A DNA stretch of 64,000 nt from Pseudomonas sp. EpS/L25 (lineage in GTDB: Bacteria > Pseudomonadota > Gammaproteobacteria > Pseudomonadales > Pseudomonadaceae), in NCBI RefSeq assembly GCF_001512295.1, contig NZ_LNUP01000018.1:332191-396190 (forward strand), in the 5' to 3' direction. How positions within the stretch are numbered: position 1 is the first letter of the stretch; each line of letters starts with the position of its first letter. Below the pieces are notes generated by a model. It saw nothing but the letters and a program-made list of their open reading frames with translations, did no database searches and was not told the origin of the DNA. Shown piece by piece: positions 46,232 through 55,147 of this stretch. The position numbers and the translations under genes are program-made.

Positions 46232-47611
46232 TCAGACGGGCCGGACGGCCACGCGGGCTCTGGGGGCGAGCAGGCTCACCAGGACGAAGCTGGCCAGGCT
46301 CAGCCCCAGGCTGAAATAGATGGGCGTATTGGCTTCCAGGCCATCCTTGAGCATGAAGACGATGGCCGCACCGGAGCCCAGCAGCATGCTCGCCAGGGCG
46401 CCGGTCGTGGTCGCGCGCTTCCAGAGGATGGCACCGAGCAGCGGCACCAGGATGCCACCGACCAGCAGGTTGTAGGCCAGGGTCAAGGCGCCGATCACGT
46501 CGTTCACCAGCAGGGCGATGGCCAGCACCGCGAGGCCGGTGAGCCCGGTGAAGAGGCGCGCCATACCCAGCGTCGAGGCCTTGCCGCCGCGCAGTCGGGG
46601 CAGCAGGTCCTCGGTCAGGGTGGTGGAGGCGGCCAGCAGACCGGCGCTGGCGGTGGACATCATGGCGGCCAGGGCGGCGGCGATCACCAGGCCGCGGATA
46701 CCATCCGGCAGCGCGGCGCGGACGATGGCGGCGAAGGCGTTGTTGGCATCGGCGAGATCCGGCAGCAGGATGCGCGCGCACATGCCGATCAGGGCGCCGA
46801 CCAGGCCATAGAGGACGCAGTAGACGCCGGCCAGGCTGCCGGCCACCCGTGCCACTCGCTCGCTGCGCGCGGTGAAGACGCGCTGCCAGATGTCCTGGCC
46901 GATGAGGATGCCGAAGAAGTAGATCAGGAAGTAGGTGAGGATAGTGTCGTAGCCGATGGTGGTCAGGGCGAAGGCGCTGGCCGGCAGCTTGGCCACCAGG
47001 GCGTCCCAGCCGCCGACCCGGGTCAGGCAGAGTGGCAGCAGGACGAACATCAGGCCCACCGTCTTGATGATGAACTGGACGATGTCGGTCAGCGTCAGCG
47101 ACCACATGCCACCGATGCTGGAATAGACCACCACCACGCCGCCGCCCAGCAGGATGGCGCTCCAGAACTGCAACTCGAACAGCACCTGGATCACCGTGCC
47201 GATGGCCAGGATCGATACCACGCTGATCATCAGCGCATAGACGAACATGATGGCGGCGCTGGCCTGGCGCGCCAGGGGCGTGTAGCGCCGTTCCAGCACC
47301 TGGGTCACGGTGAAGATGCGCAGCTTGAGCAGCGGCTTGGCAAGGAACAGGTTGAGCACCAGGATGCCGCCGCCGAGCATGGCGCACAGCCAGAAGCCCG
47401 ACAAACCGTGGACATAGCCCAGGCGTACGGTGCCGACGGTGGCCGCACCGCCCAGCACCGTGGCGGCCATGGTACCCAGGTAGCAGGCCGGACCGAGATT
47501 GCGGCCGGCGACGAGGAATTCTTCCTGGTTGCGGGCGCGGCGCATGCCGTACCAGCCGAGCAGGAGCATGGCCAGGGCATAGGCCAGGACGACGGAAATA
47601 TCCAGGATCAT
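46232..47611 (-). CDS. Sodium:solute symporter (SSS family)
   Basis: 459 aa, about 12-13 membrane segments. Family features: MRRARNQEEFLVAGRNLGPA, VLGGAATVGTVRLGYVHGL, YSSIGGMWSLTLTDIVQFII and AAALAAMMSTASAGLLAAST with the Na+-binding serines. It lies between the ThDP decarboxylase and a cytosine-permease-type transporter in the gbu locus, so 4-guanidinobutyrate or a related guanidino compound is the likely substrate. As I recall, the same gene order occurs beside gbuA in P. aeruginosa (PA1417-PA1419). Confidence 0.85.
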   Translation of the reverse strand: MILDISVVLAYALAMLLLGWYGMRRARNQEEFLVAGRNLGPACYLGTMAATVLGGAATVGTVRLGYVHGLSGFWLCAMLGGGILVLNLFLAKPLLKLRIFTVTQVLERRYTPLARQASAAIMFVYALMISVVSILAIGTVIQVLFELQFWSAILLGGGVVVVYSSIGGMWSLTLTDIVQFIIKTVGLMFVLLPLCLTRVGGWDALVAKLPASAFALTTIGYDTILTYFLIYFFGILIGQDIWQRVFTARSERVARVAGSLAGVYCVLYGLVGALIGMCARILLPDLADANNAFAAIVRAALPDGIRGLVIAAALAAMMSTASAGLLAASTTLTEDLLPRLRGGKASTLGMARLFTGLTGLAVLAIALLVNDVIGALTLAYNLLVGGILVPLLGAILWKRATTTGALASMLLGSGAAIVFMLKDGLEANTPIYFSLGLSLASFVLVSLLAPRARVAVRPV

Positions 47612-47674
47612 CGAAGGGATCTCTTGTCGGTGTGAGGAGCCGGCTCGGCCAGCCCCGGGTTGGACTGGGCGTGT

Positions 47675-49177
47675 TCAGGCGATGCCGGCGCGCTCCAGCG
47701 GATGATCGGCCACCCGCCGTGGCCGCCGTGCCCCGGCCGGGCCGTAGACGCTGGCGGGCTCGGGGAACGCGAGCAGTAGCGCCAGGTAGAGCAGGGCGGC
47801 GCTGCCCAGGCTGAGCGGCAGGCTCAGGTCGATGCCGCCGGCCAGTTCCCCCAGCGGCCCGACGAACTGGCCGGGCAGGTTGACGAAGGCCAGGCCGAGC
47901 AGGGCGCTGGGAATCCAGGCGCCCATGCCCCGCCAGTTCCAGCCGTGGTGAAACCAGTAGCGACCGCCGCGTTCGCCGCGGGTGAACACCTGGAGATCGT
48001 CCGGGCAGTAGAAGCCGCGGCGCACCAGCAGGCCGAGGATCATGATCACCATCCAGGGCGTGGTGCAGGTCACGATCAGCACGGCGAAGGTGGAGACGCT
48101 TTGCACCAGGTTGAAGGCGAAGCGCCCGATGAAGATGAAGGCGATGGCCGCCAGGCCGATCAGCAGGGTGGCCCGCACCCGAGTCAGCAGCCGTGGCAGC
48201 ACGCTGGAGAGATCCAGCCCGGTGCCATAGAGCGCCGTGGTCCCGGTGGAGAGGCCGCCGATCACCGCCAGCAGGCACACCGGCAGGAAGTACCAGGTGG
48301 GCGCGATGGCCAGCAGGCCACCGACATAGTTGTTCTGGGCGATGTAGTCGGGGGCACGCACCGCCACCAGGGAGGCGGTGGCCAGGCCGAACAGGAAGGG
48401 GATCAGGGTGGCGGCCTGGGCGGCGATCACCGCCAGCAGGATGCGCAGGCGGGGCGTCTGTCGCGGGATATAGCGCGACCAGTCGCCGAGAAAGGCACCG
48501 AAGGATACCGGGTTGCTCATGGCCACCAGGGCGGCGCCGACGAAGGCTGCCCAGAACCCCGGCTGGCCCAGCTGCAGGTTGCCGGCGTAGGCGGCGTCGA
48601 AGCCCCCGGCGAAGGCCGGGATACCCAGCAGGAACAGCAGGCTGGCGCTGACCACGGCGATCTTGTTCACCCACAGCATGAAGCGGAAGCCGTAGAGGCA
48701 GACCGTCAGCACCAGCACGGCGAACAGGCCGTAGGCCAGGCCCAGGCTCAGGGCGTTCTCCGGCAGCCCGACCAGGCGCTGGGCACCACCTACCAGGGCA
48801 TCGCCGGAACTCCACACCGACAGCGAGAAGAAGGCGATGGCGGTGAGCAGCGACAGGAAGGAGCCGACGATACGACCGTGTACGCCGAAATGGGCACCGG
48901 ACGAGACCGCGTTGTTGGTGCCATTGAGGGCGCCGAACAAGCCCATGGGCGCCAGGATTAGGGCACCGCAGGCGACCCCGGCGACGATGGCCAGCACCCC
49001 GGCCTGGAACGACAGTCCGAACAGGATCGGAAAGCTCCCCAGTACGGCGGTGGCGAAGGTGTTGGCACCGCCGAAGATCAGGCGGAACAGGTCGAAGGGA
49101 GTGGCGCTACGTTCGTGGTCGGGAATCTGCTCGACCCCGAAGGTTTCGACACGGGTGATGCCGTCATGATGGTCCAT
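47675..49177 (-). CDS. NCS1-family (cytosine/purine permease-type) transporter
   Basis: 500 aa with about 12 membrane segments. Start region IPDHERSATPFDLFRLIFGG and ANTFATAVLGSFPILFGLSF, then FGALNGTNNAVSSGAHFGVH and FGAFLGDWSRYIPRQTPRLR, are typical of nucleobase-cation symporter 1 proteins. Because it belongs to the gbu cluster, it probably takes up a guanidino compound or urea-related substrate rather than a nucleobase. The 182-bp gap before gbuA contains no gene that I can support. Confidence 0.83.
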   Translation of the reverse strand: MDHHDGITRVETFGVEQIPDHERSATPFDLFRLIFGGANTFATAVLGSFPILFGLSFQAGVLAIVAGVACGALILAPMGLFGALNGTNNAVSSGAHFGVHGRIVGSFLSLLTAIAFFSLSVWSSGDALVGGAQRLVGLPENALSLGLAYGLFAVLVLTVCLYGFRFMLWVNKIAVVSASLLFLLGIPAFAGGFDAAYAGNLQLGQPGFWAAFVGAALVAMSNPVSFGAFLGDWSRYIPRQTPRLRILLAVIAAQAATLIPFLFGLATASLVAVRAPDYIAQNNYVGGLLAIAPTWYFLPVCLLAVIGGLSTGTTALYGTGLDLSSVLPRLLTRVRATLLIGLAAIAFIFIGRFAFNLVQSVSTFAVLIVTCTTPWMVIMILGLLVRRGFYCPDDLQVFTRGERGGRYWFHHGWNWRGMGAWIPSALLGLAFVNLPGQFVGPLGELAGGIDLSLPLSLGSAALLYLALLLAFPEPASVYGPAGARRPRRVADHPLERAGIA

Positions 49178-49359
49178 GGATGACGCCTCGACACGGTTAT
49201 ACGCAGGCCAGGGCCGCGCTCTTGTTGTCGACGGACCGGGCGGTCCATCGGGGTGTTCGGCAGTGAAAGGACAGCGGGTGGGCGACCGTCATGGCGGGTC
49301 ACCTCACCTGGGGGCCTGCTCAACGTCCGCTTGCGAGACGTCGCCTGGGCATTCCGGAC

Positions 49360-50310
49360 TCAGCGGTAGGCCACCCCCGGCAGCACGCAGAGCATCTCGT
49401 AGAGCAGGTTGGCACCGAGCAGGGCGGTGTTGCCGGTGGTGTCGTAGGGCGGCGAGACTTCTACCAGATCGCAGCCCACCAGATCGAGGCCGCGGCAGCC
49501 GCGGATGATCTCCAGCGCCTGGATGGTGGTCAGGCCGCCGATCTCCGGGGTGCCGGTGCCTGGCGCCCAGGCGGGGTCGATGCTGTCTATGTCGTAGGAC
49601 AGATACACCGGGCCGCCCCCGACCCGTTCGCGCACCTCGGCCATCAGCGGCGCCAGGGAGTTGTGCCAGCATTCCTCGGCCTGGACCACACGGAAACCCT
49701 GCTGGCGGCACCAGTCGAAGTCGTCGGCGGCGTAGCCCTGGGCACGCAGGCCGATCTGCACCACCCGGTCGCAGTCCAGCAGATCCTCCTCCACGGCGCG
49801 GCGGAAGGTGGTGCCATGGGCGATCTTCTCGCCGAACATGTGCTCGTTGACGTCGGCGTGGGCATCCACGTGCACCAGGCCGACCTTGCCGTACTTCTTC
49901 TTCAGCGCACGCAGGATGGGCAGGGTCAGGGTGTGATCGCCACCCAGGGTGAGGGGGATGACAGCGTGCTCCAGCACCCGGTCGTAGTGCTCCTCGATCA
50001 GTCGCACGGTATCCAGCAGGTTGAAGGTGTTGATGGCCACGTCGCCCAGGTCGGCGACGCTCAGCGAATCGAAGGGCGCCGCCCCCGTGGCCATGTTGTA
50101 CGGACGGATCATCACCGACTCGCTGCGGATCTGCCGCGGGCCGAAGCGGGTTCCCGAGCGCAGCGAGGTGCCGATGTCCAGCGGAATGCCGATGAAGGCG
50201 GCGTCCAGGCCGGCGGCGGAGGCGAGATGGGGCAGCCGCAGCATGCTGGCGATGCCACCGAAGCGAGGCATCTCGTTGCCGCCCAGCGGCTGGTGCAGGA
50301 TCTTTTCCAC
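49360..50310 (-). CDS. gbuA: Guanidinobutyrase
   Basis: 316 aa ureohydrolase that splits 4-guanidinobutyrate into 4-aminobutyrate and urea. Mn-binding motifs are intact: LGGDHTLTLP, HVDAHADVNE and SYDIDSIDPAWAPGTGTPE. Sequence is close to what I remember of P. aeruginosa GbuA, including HQPLGGNEMPRFGGIASML. I use the GTG at 50310, preceded by AGAGGA, rather than an upstream in-frame ATG at 50388 that would add about 26 unrelated residues. Divergent from gbuR across a perfect palindrome. Confidence 0.92.
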   Translation of the reverse strand: MEKILHQPLGGNEMPRFGGIASMLRLPHLASAAGLDAAFIGIPLDIGTSLRSGTRFGPRQIRSESVMIRPYNMATGAAPFDSLSVADLGDVAINTFNLLDTVRLIEEHYDRVLEHAVIPLTLGGDHTLTLPILRALKKKYGKVGLVHVDAHADVNEHMFGEKIAHGTTFRRAVEEDLLDCDRVVQIGLRAQGYAADDFDWCRQQGFRVVQAEECWHNSLAPLMAEVRERVGGGPVYLSYDIDSIDPAWAPGTGTPEIGGLTTIQALEIIRGCRGLDLVGCDLVEVSPPYDTTGNTALLGANLLYEMLCVLPGVAYR

Positions 50311-50388
50311 GGGACATCCTCTTGGTTCTGATGCCTCGATTGTGCAAAGCCCGCAGCAGGCGAAGAATCGCCAAGGGCAAAAAATCAC

Positions 50389-50404
50389 TTCAGAAATTTC
50401 TGAA
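50389..50404. promoter_or_regulatory. Perfect 16-bp palindrome between gbuA and gbuR
   Basis: TTCAGAAATTTCTGAA is a perfect palindrome centred 86 bp upstream of gbuA and 50 bp upstream of gbuR. This is the position and symmetry expected for a LysR operator controlling both genes, though it does not carry the classic T-N11-A spacing alone. Confidence 0.6.
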
Positions 50405-50446
50405 CCAATGGCTAGATGGCCAGGGCGTGCCTACCGGGAGTCCTCC

Positions 50447-51346
50447 ATGGCCAATGCTCTCCACGATATCCGCCTGCTCAAGCTGTTCGCCTGCGTGGTG
50501 CGCCACCAGGGCTTCGCCGCGGCCCAGCAGGAACTGAATCTCTCCACCTCGGCCATCAGCACCTACATGAGCCAGCTGGAAGGGCAGCTCGGCGTCACCC
50601 TCTGCCATCGTGGCCGCGGCGGCTTCGCCCTCACCAGCAAGGGCGAGCTCTTCCACCAGGAAACCTTGCGTATCCTCGGCGAGATCGAAGGCTTCGAGCG
50701 CTACGCCACCACCCTTCGGGGCGAGCTCAGCGGCACCCTCAACCTGGGCGTGCTCGACTCCCTTTCCAGCGAGCCGGCGCTGCCGCTGGCCGATGTGATC
50801 GGCAGCTACACCCACGACTATCCCGGCGTGCACCTGCACCTGGCGGTGACCAGCCCCTACGAGCTGCAGCTGGGCGTGCTGGAAGGGCGCCTGGACCTGG
50901 CCGTGGGCGCCTTCTCCGCGCGCATGAATGGCGTGGTCTACCAGCCGCTGTATCGCGAGCAGCACTGGCTCTACTGCAGCGATCGGCATCCGCTGTTCCT
51001 GGAACGGCGCGTGCCCGCCGAGATCATCACCCGCCAGCGCATGGTGCGCCGCGGCTACTGGAGCCAGGCCGAACTCGCCCGCCACGGCTTCAAGGAAAGC
51101 GCCGCTACCGTGGAAAGCATGGAAGCCCAGCTGGTGCTCATCCTCTCCGGCGCCTACATCGGCTACCTGCCGGAGCACTACGTCCACGCCTGGGTCGACC
51201 AGGGACGCCTCAAGGCACTGCAGCCCGCCACCTTCGGCTACCAGGCGCCGTTCTCGCTGATCACCCGCCGGGGTAGGGGAAAGGAGCCGCTCATCCAGAG
51301 TTTTCAGCGAATTCTTAAAGCCCAGATGCAGGACGCCGATAGGTAG
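50447..51346 (+). CDS. gbuR: LysR-family regulator of the guanidinobutyrate locus
   Basis: 299 aa. wHTH near the N-terminus: HDIRLLKLFACVVRHQGFAA, LNLSTSAISTYMSQLEGQLG, CHRGRGGFALTSKGELFHQE. The effector domain includes LSGTLNLGVLDSLSSEPALP and ILSGAYIGYLPEHYVHAWVD. The ATG at 50447 has GGGAG upstream; the long upstream reading-frame extension overlaps gbuA. Divergent placement supports activation of gbuA by guanidinobutyrate, as described for P. aeruginosa GbuR. Its 3' end contains the sigma-28-like promoter for aer. Confidence 0.85.
   Translation: MANALHDIRLLKLFACVVRHQGFAAAQQELNLSTSAISTYMSQLEGQLGVTLCHRGRGGFALTSKGELFHQETLRILGEIEGFERYATTLRGELSGTLNLGVLDSLSSEPALPLADVIGSYTHDYPGVHLHLAVTSPYELQLGVLEGRLDLAVGAFSARMNGVVYQPLYREQHWLYCSDRHPLFLERRVPAEIITRQRMVRRGYWSQAELARHGFKESAATVESMEAQLVLILSGAYIGYLPEHYVHAWVDQGRLKALQPATFGYQAPFSLITRRGRGKEPLIQSFQRILKAQMQDADR
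51316..51342 (+). promoter_or_regulatory. Sigma-28 (FliA)-type promoter for aer
   Basis: TAAAG at 51316-51320 and GCCGATAG at 51335-51342 leave 15 bases between TAAA and GCCGATAG, matching the TAAA-N15-GCCGATAA consensus with one mismatch in the -10. It lies within the last codons of gbuR, about 113 bp before the aer ATG. Flagellar co-regulation of an aerotaxis receptor is expected. Confidence 0.6.
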
Positions 51347-51454
51347 TCTGACGATAACCAAGCGGTAGACGTCATCACCTGTGCAGACATTGAGCCCCCA
51401 TTGAAACGGCCCATCCGCACGGAGTAGATAACCAGACAAATAAGGCACCCCGCG

Positions 51455-53020
51455 ATGCGCACGAATTTGCCGGTCACCCAGCAAGGCCGAACCTTCAAGG
51501 AAGAAGAGCGACTCATCTCCACCACCGACCTGCAAGGCAATATCACCTACTGCAACGAGGCGTTCATCGCCATCAGTGGCTATACCCGGGAGGAGTTGAT
51601 CGGCAGTCCGCACAACCTGGTGCGCCACCCCGACATGCCGCCGCCGGTGTTCGGCCACATGTGGGCGACCCTCAAGGACGGCAAGCCGTGGATGGGCATC
51701 GTCAAGAATCGCTGCAAGAACGGCGACTTCTACTGGGTCAGCGCCTATGTGACGCCTATCCTGGAGCATGGCCGAGTGATCGGCTACGAATCCGTCCGCT
51801 CGCTACCCAGCGCCGACGAAGTCCGGCGCGCTGGCGTGCTCTATGCCCGCATCAATGCCGGCAAGGCCCCCGTACCCTTGACCCGCCGCCTCGGCAGGGC
51901 GATCTCCGCCTGCTGGTCGACGGTGGCGGCCACCGGCGTCATCCTGGGCGGGCACTTCCTGCTGGACGATACCACCCAGGCGGTGCTCATCGTCGCCGCC
52001 CTGCTGGGCATCAGCGCCCACCAGCTGTATCGCCAGCGGGCCAGCATCGAGCGCATTCTCGCCGATCATCCGAAGATGTTCTCCAGCAACGTGGTCGCGC
52101 CGACCTATAGCGATCAGTGCGGCGCCCCGGCCCGTCTGGATCTGGCCCTGCACAGCGAAGCCGCGCGGCTGCAGACCGCCCTGACCCGACTGGCCGACGT
52201 CGGCGACAGCGTGCGCCTGAAGGCCCGTGAATCCTCTCAGTTGGCGCAGTCCGAAGCCGAGCTGCTGGAACAGCAGCGCCACGAGACCGACCAGTCCGCT
52301 GCCGCCATCACCCAGATGACCTCCACCATCCATGAGGTCTCGCAGAACGTCCAGGAAACCGCCCAGGCGGCCTCCAACGCCGAGAGCCTGGTGCTCTCCG
52401 GCCGGGACAAGGCCGAGGAAAGCCTCAATTCCATGCGCGAACTGGGCACCGCCGTCAGCGACATCGGCCAGGCCGTGGGTGAGCTGGCCAATTCGACCCA
52501 GAGCATCGGCAGCGTCGCCGACGTCATCACCGCCATCGCCGAACAGACCAACCTCCTGGCGCTCAACGCGGCCATCGAGGCGGCGCGGGCCGGGGAAGCC
52601 GGCCGCGGTTTCGCCGTGGTGGCCGACGAGGTCCGCTCCCTGGCCTCGCGCACCCGGGAATCCACCGAGCAGATCCACCAGATCATCGCCAACCTGCAGG
52701 CCAACGCCGACCGCGCCGTTGCCACCGCCAGCCGCGGCGAAGAGACCTCGCGCCAGAGCGAGCGCCACTCCGCCGCCGTGCGCGAGTCCCTGGAAGGCAT
52801 CAGCGAATCGGTCAGCCGCATCACCGCCATGAGCCAGCAGATGGCCACCGCCGTGGAAGAGCAGAGCCACGTCTCGGAAGACATCAATCGCCAGATCAGC
52901 CGCATCGCGGAGTTGTCCGACCACAGCTCGGCCCAGGCCCTACGCGGTTCGGAGCTCAGCCGCGAACTCGAGGGCATGGCCGACTACCTGCACGATCTCA
53001 CCGCGCGCTTCAATCGCTGA
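51455..53020 (+). CDS. aer: Aerotaxis receptor Aer (PAS-type methyl-accepting chemotaxis protein)
   Basis: 521 aa. N-terminal PAS domain (about 10-120): [60 protein letters not shown], which binds FAD in Aer. A hydrophobic anchor (about 150-190: [33 protein letters not shown]) is followed by an MCP signalling domain with the conserved hairpin tip [20 protein letters not shown]. It steers cells toward favourable redox or oxygen levels through CheA/CheW. As I recall, P. aeruginosa aer is beside acnA; here it is about 21 kb away next to gbuR. Confidence 0.9.
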   Translation: MRTNLPVTQQGRTFKEEERLISTTDLQGNITYCNEAFIAISGYTREELIGSPHNLVRHPDMPPPVFGHMWATLKDGKPWMGIVKNRCKNGDFYWVSAYVTPILEHGRVIGYESVRSLPSADEVRRAGVLYARINAGKAPVPLTRRLGRAISACWSTVAATGVILGGHFLLDDTTQAVLIVAALLGISAHQLYRQRASIERILADHPKMFSSNVVAPTYSDQCGAPARLDLALHSEAARLQTALTRLADVGDSVRLKARESSQLAQSEAELLEQQRHETDQSAAAITQMTSTIHEVSQNVQETAQAASNAESLVLSGRDKAEESLNSMRELGTAVSDIGQAVGELANSTQSIGSVADVITAIAEQTNLLALNAAIEAARAGEAGRGFAVVADEVRSLASRTRESTEQIHQIIANLQANADRAVATASRGEETSRQSERHSAAVRESLEGISESVSRITAMSQQMATAVEEQSHVSEDINRQISRIAELSDHSSAQALRGSELSRELEGMADYLHDLTARFNR

Positions 53021-53082
53021 TTCGCCGGGCGGACGGCGGCGATCCGGTATGATCGCCGCCGTCTCTCGCCGCGGAAGTACCG

Positions 53083-53694
53083 ATGTCCCGTCCCGCCTGT
53101 ACCCGCTGCCAGCGCCCCGTGCCGCTGTGCCTCTGTGCGCTGATCCCCCGTCTGCAAAGCCGTACTCGGGTGCTGTTGCTGCAGCATCCCAGTGAGCGGC
53201 GCCATCCGCTCAATACCGCGCGGCTGGCCGCACTGGGGCTGGTCAACGCCCGGCTGGAGATCGGCGAAGAGTTTCCGGAGCTGCCGCTCTGGCTGGAAGG
53301 CCAGGAGGCTCGCCTGTTGTTCCCGGGGCCGGAGGCGATCCGCCTCGATCTATTGCCTCCGTCTGCCGAGACGTGCCCACCGCGCCTGCTGGTGGTCCCC
53401 GACGGCACCTGGCGCAAGGCGCGCCTGCTGCTGCATGCCAATCCGGCCCTGGCGGCGCTGCCGAGGGTGACACTGCCACCTGGCCCACCGTCGCGCTATC
53501 GCGTCCGCAAGGCACCGGCGGCGGATGCCGTGTCGACGATCGAGGCGGTGGTGGCGGCGTTGAACATCCTGGACGCCCCGGCGCGCTTCGAGGCGCTGTT
53601 GGCCCCTTTCGAGACCCTCATCGAAGGCCAGATCACCGCCATGGGCATGGAAACCTTTGCACGCAATCACGGCATGCCAGAGCAGGACGCCTAG
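53083..53694 (+). CDS. tapT: DTW-domain tRNA-uridine aminocarboxypropyltransferase
   Basis: 203 aa. Cys-rich N-terminus CTRCQRPVPLCLCALIP probably binds zinc; RVLLLQHPSERRHPLNTARL and the D-x-T-W core PDGTWRKARLLLHAN follow, with YRVRKAPAADAVSTIEAV downstream. Such enzymes add the 3-amino-3-carboxypropyl group from SAM to uridine-47 of tRNAs (acp3U). The start ATG follows GGAAG. It stands alone after aer on the plus strand. Confidence 0.88.
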   Translation: MSRPACTRCQRPVPLCLCALIPRLQSRTRVLLLQHPSERRHPLNTARLAALGLVNARLEIGEEFPELPLWLEGQEARLLFPGPEAIRLDLLPPSAETCPPRLLVVPDGTWRKARLLLHANPALAALPRVTLPPGPPSRYRVRKAPAADAVSTIEAVVAALNILDAPARFEALLAPFETLIEGQITAMGMETFARNHGMPEQDA

Positions 53695-53751
53695 GGAATT
53701 CACTGGCGGTCCTGCCACTCTACCTAGGGTAGCCCGCAGAGGAGACTCGCC

Positions 53752-53928
53752 ATGCCCAGTGTCCGCGTCCGCCAGGACCACCAATTCACGACCCTTTCGA
53801 TCTTCGCCATGCCCCATGCCGGTGGCGAACCTGACCAGCCCGATCCGGCCCCCATCCAGCCCGACGAGCCGGGCGAGCCCACCGTCCCCGACCAACCACC
53901 GCCCACCCCCATGGCGGAAGCCGCCTAG
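53752..53928 (+). CDS. Small Pro/Asp-rich protein of unknown function
   Basis: 58 aa. The ATG has an excellent GAGGAG ribosome-binding site ending 7 bases upstream, and a strong terminator begins 21 bp after the stop. The first 20 residues (MPSVRVRQDHQFTTLSIFAM) are ordinary; residues 25-53 are a low-complexity Pro/Asp/Glu/Gln segment (EPDQPDPAPIQPDEPGEP and TVPDQPPPTP), so the tail is acidic and disordered. No homologue recognised. It may be a genuine short gene missed by length cut-offs. Confidence 0.55.
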   Translation: MPSVRVRQDHQFTTLSIFAMPHAGGEPDQPDPAPIQPDEPGEPTVPDQPPPTPMAEAA

Positions 53929-53948
53929 AGGTTTTCCCGGCCGGCTAG

Positions 53949-53990
53949 AAGAAGGGGCGATCATCGCTGATCGCCCCTTCTTCTTATTTC
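53949..53990. terminator. Strong intrinsic terminator, probably bidirectional
   Basis: A 15-bp perfect stem (AAGAAGGGGCGATCA, TCGC loop, TGATCGCCCCTTCTT) is followed by CTTATTTC. It sits between the small plus-strand ORF and the convergent YbaN-like gene. Confidence 0.9.
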
Positions 53991-53998
53991 ATCGATCA

Positions 53999-54397
53999 TC
54001 AGCACCGCGTCTTCTGCCTCAGTAGATAGACGGTCACGGCGGCGCAACTGGTGAAGGCCGCCACCCGCGCCCAGACGTAGGGCACCAGCCAGCAGGAAAA
54101 GCCCACGCTGATCCACATGGCGACGATGGCGTAGACCTTGCCCTTGAGCGGTATGCCTTCGCCTTCCAGGTAGGGCTTGACCCAAGGCCCCAGCCATCGG
54201 TGGTTGATCAACCACAGATAGAAGCGCTCCGAGCTGCGCATGAAGCAGGCCGCGGCCAGCAGCAGGAAGGGCGTGGTGGGCAGCAGCGGCAAGAAGGCGC
54301 CGATGATGCCCAGGGCGACGCTCAGCCAGCCGACGCCCAGCAGCAGGTAGCGAACCCAGCCCTTCTTCTGGCGGGGCCTGGAGCTGGCTCCTTCCAT
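53999..54397 (-). CDS. YbaN/DUF454 inner-membrane protein
   Basis: 132 aa. A basic N-terminus ([14 protein letters not shown]) precedes membrane segments [20 protein letters not shown] and [20 protein letters not shown], then [20 protein letters not shown] and two further helices. This order is characteristic of DUF454/YbaN. Function unknown. The start lies 3 bp after the YecA-like gene stop, so the two are co-transcribed. Confidence 0.87.
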   Translation of the reverse strand: MEGASSRPRQKKGWVRYLLLGVGWLSVALGIIGAFLPLLPTTPFLLLAAACFMRSSERFYLWLINHRWLGPWVKPYLEGEGIPLKGKVYAIVAMWISVGFSCWLVPYVWARVAAFTSCAAVTVYLLRQKTRC

Positions 54398-54400
54398 CGC

Positions 54401-54985
54401 TCAGTGACGCGGCTTGAGCAGCGCCGGCTTTTCTTCCGGGGAATGGCAGAGCAGGAACAGCTGGGTCAGCAGTTCCGGGATCTGCACCATCATGTCGGCG
54501 ACCAGGCGACGGTCCTGGGCGATCTCGGCGAATTCGGGTTGTTCGTCGAACAGACCCGAGCCAACCATGATCGGCAGCAGCAGCTCGCTGACTTCGTCTT
54601 CCGCGTCTTCGAACCACACGGCCTCGCGGAGGAACACGCCTTCCATGAAACCGATGCACCAGCCGCGGAGCTCGGAGTCGTCCGGCTCGGGGCCGAGGTC
54701 CAGGTCGCAGGGCAGGTCGAGTTCTTCATCGCTGCCGAGGATGCGCAGGATATGCGCCTTGAGCTGCACCAGGGCCTGCTCGATGTCTGCCTGCTGGGTG
54801 GCATCGCGGTACTGCGGCGGCTCGGCGAACAGGGCGTCGATCCACTCGCGCTCGGGGACCTCTTCCGGGCAGATGGACAGGGCGGTCAGGTAGCCGTGGG
54901 CGGCTACGTAGTCGAGCGCTTCTTCGTGCAGATCGTCTGCATCGAGAAAATCGCGCAGACGGGTCAATTGTTCGGCGAAGGACAT
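54401..54985 (-). CDS. YecA/UPF0149-family protein
   Basis: 194 aa, acidic and helical. [20 protein letters not shown], the [20 protein letters not shown] segment and [15 protein letters not shown] are typical of the YgfB/YecA UPF0149 domain. The C-terminal SEC-C-like zinc motif found in some YecA proteins is absent; it ends [14 protein letters not shown]. Function unknown. Divergent from recQ, with a 162-bp gap. Confidence 0.85.
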   Translation of the reverse strand: MSFAEQLTRLRDFLDADDLHEEALDYVAAHGYLTALSICPEEVPEREWIDALFAEPPQYRDATQQADIEQALVQLKAHILRILGSDEELDLPCDLDLGPEPDDSELRGWCIGFMEGVFLREAVWFEDAEDEVSELLLPIMVGSGLFDEQPEFAEIAQDRRLVADMMVQIPELLTQLFLLCHSPEEKPALLKPRH

Positions 54986-55147
54986 CGGCTACTTACCTCG
55001 GAAAGGATTCGAAAGGGCGGAACGGCGGGAATTGTAGACGAGCGACAGGGTAACGTCGAACGCGTCGGCACCTGGTCGGCCGATGGAAAAGGCCAGCCGC
55101 AGCGAGCCCGGCATCCGTATAATGCCCCTTCGATTCGAGGAGGTTTC

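Noticed and set aside
45692-47635. 647-aa plus-strand reading frame opposite the ThDP decarboxylase and symporter genes
   Set aside because: Gln/Gly/His-rich composition without domains; it is the high-GC antisense shadow of two clear minus-strand genes.
46065-48815. 916-aa minus-strand reading frame
   Set aside because: It runs across three real genes in a shifted frame and is Arg/Pro-rich without recognisable motifs.
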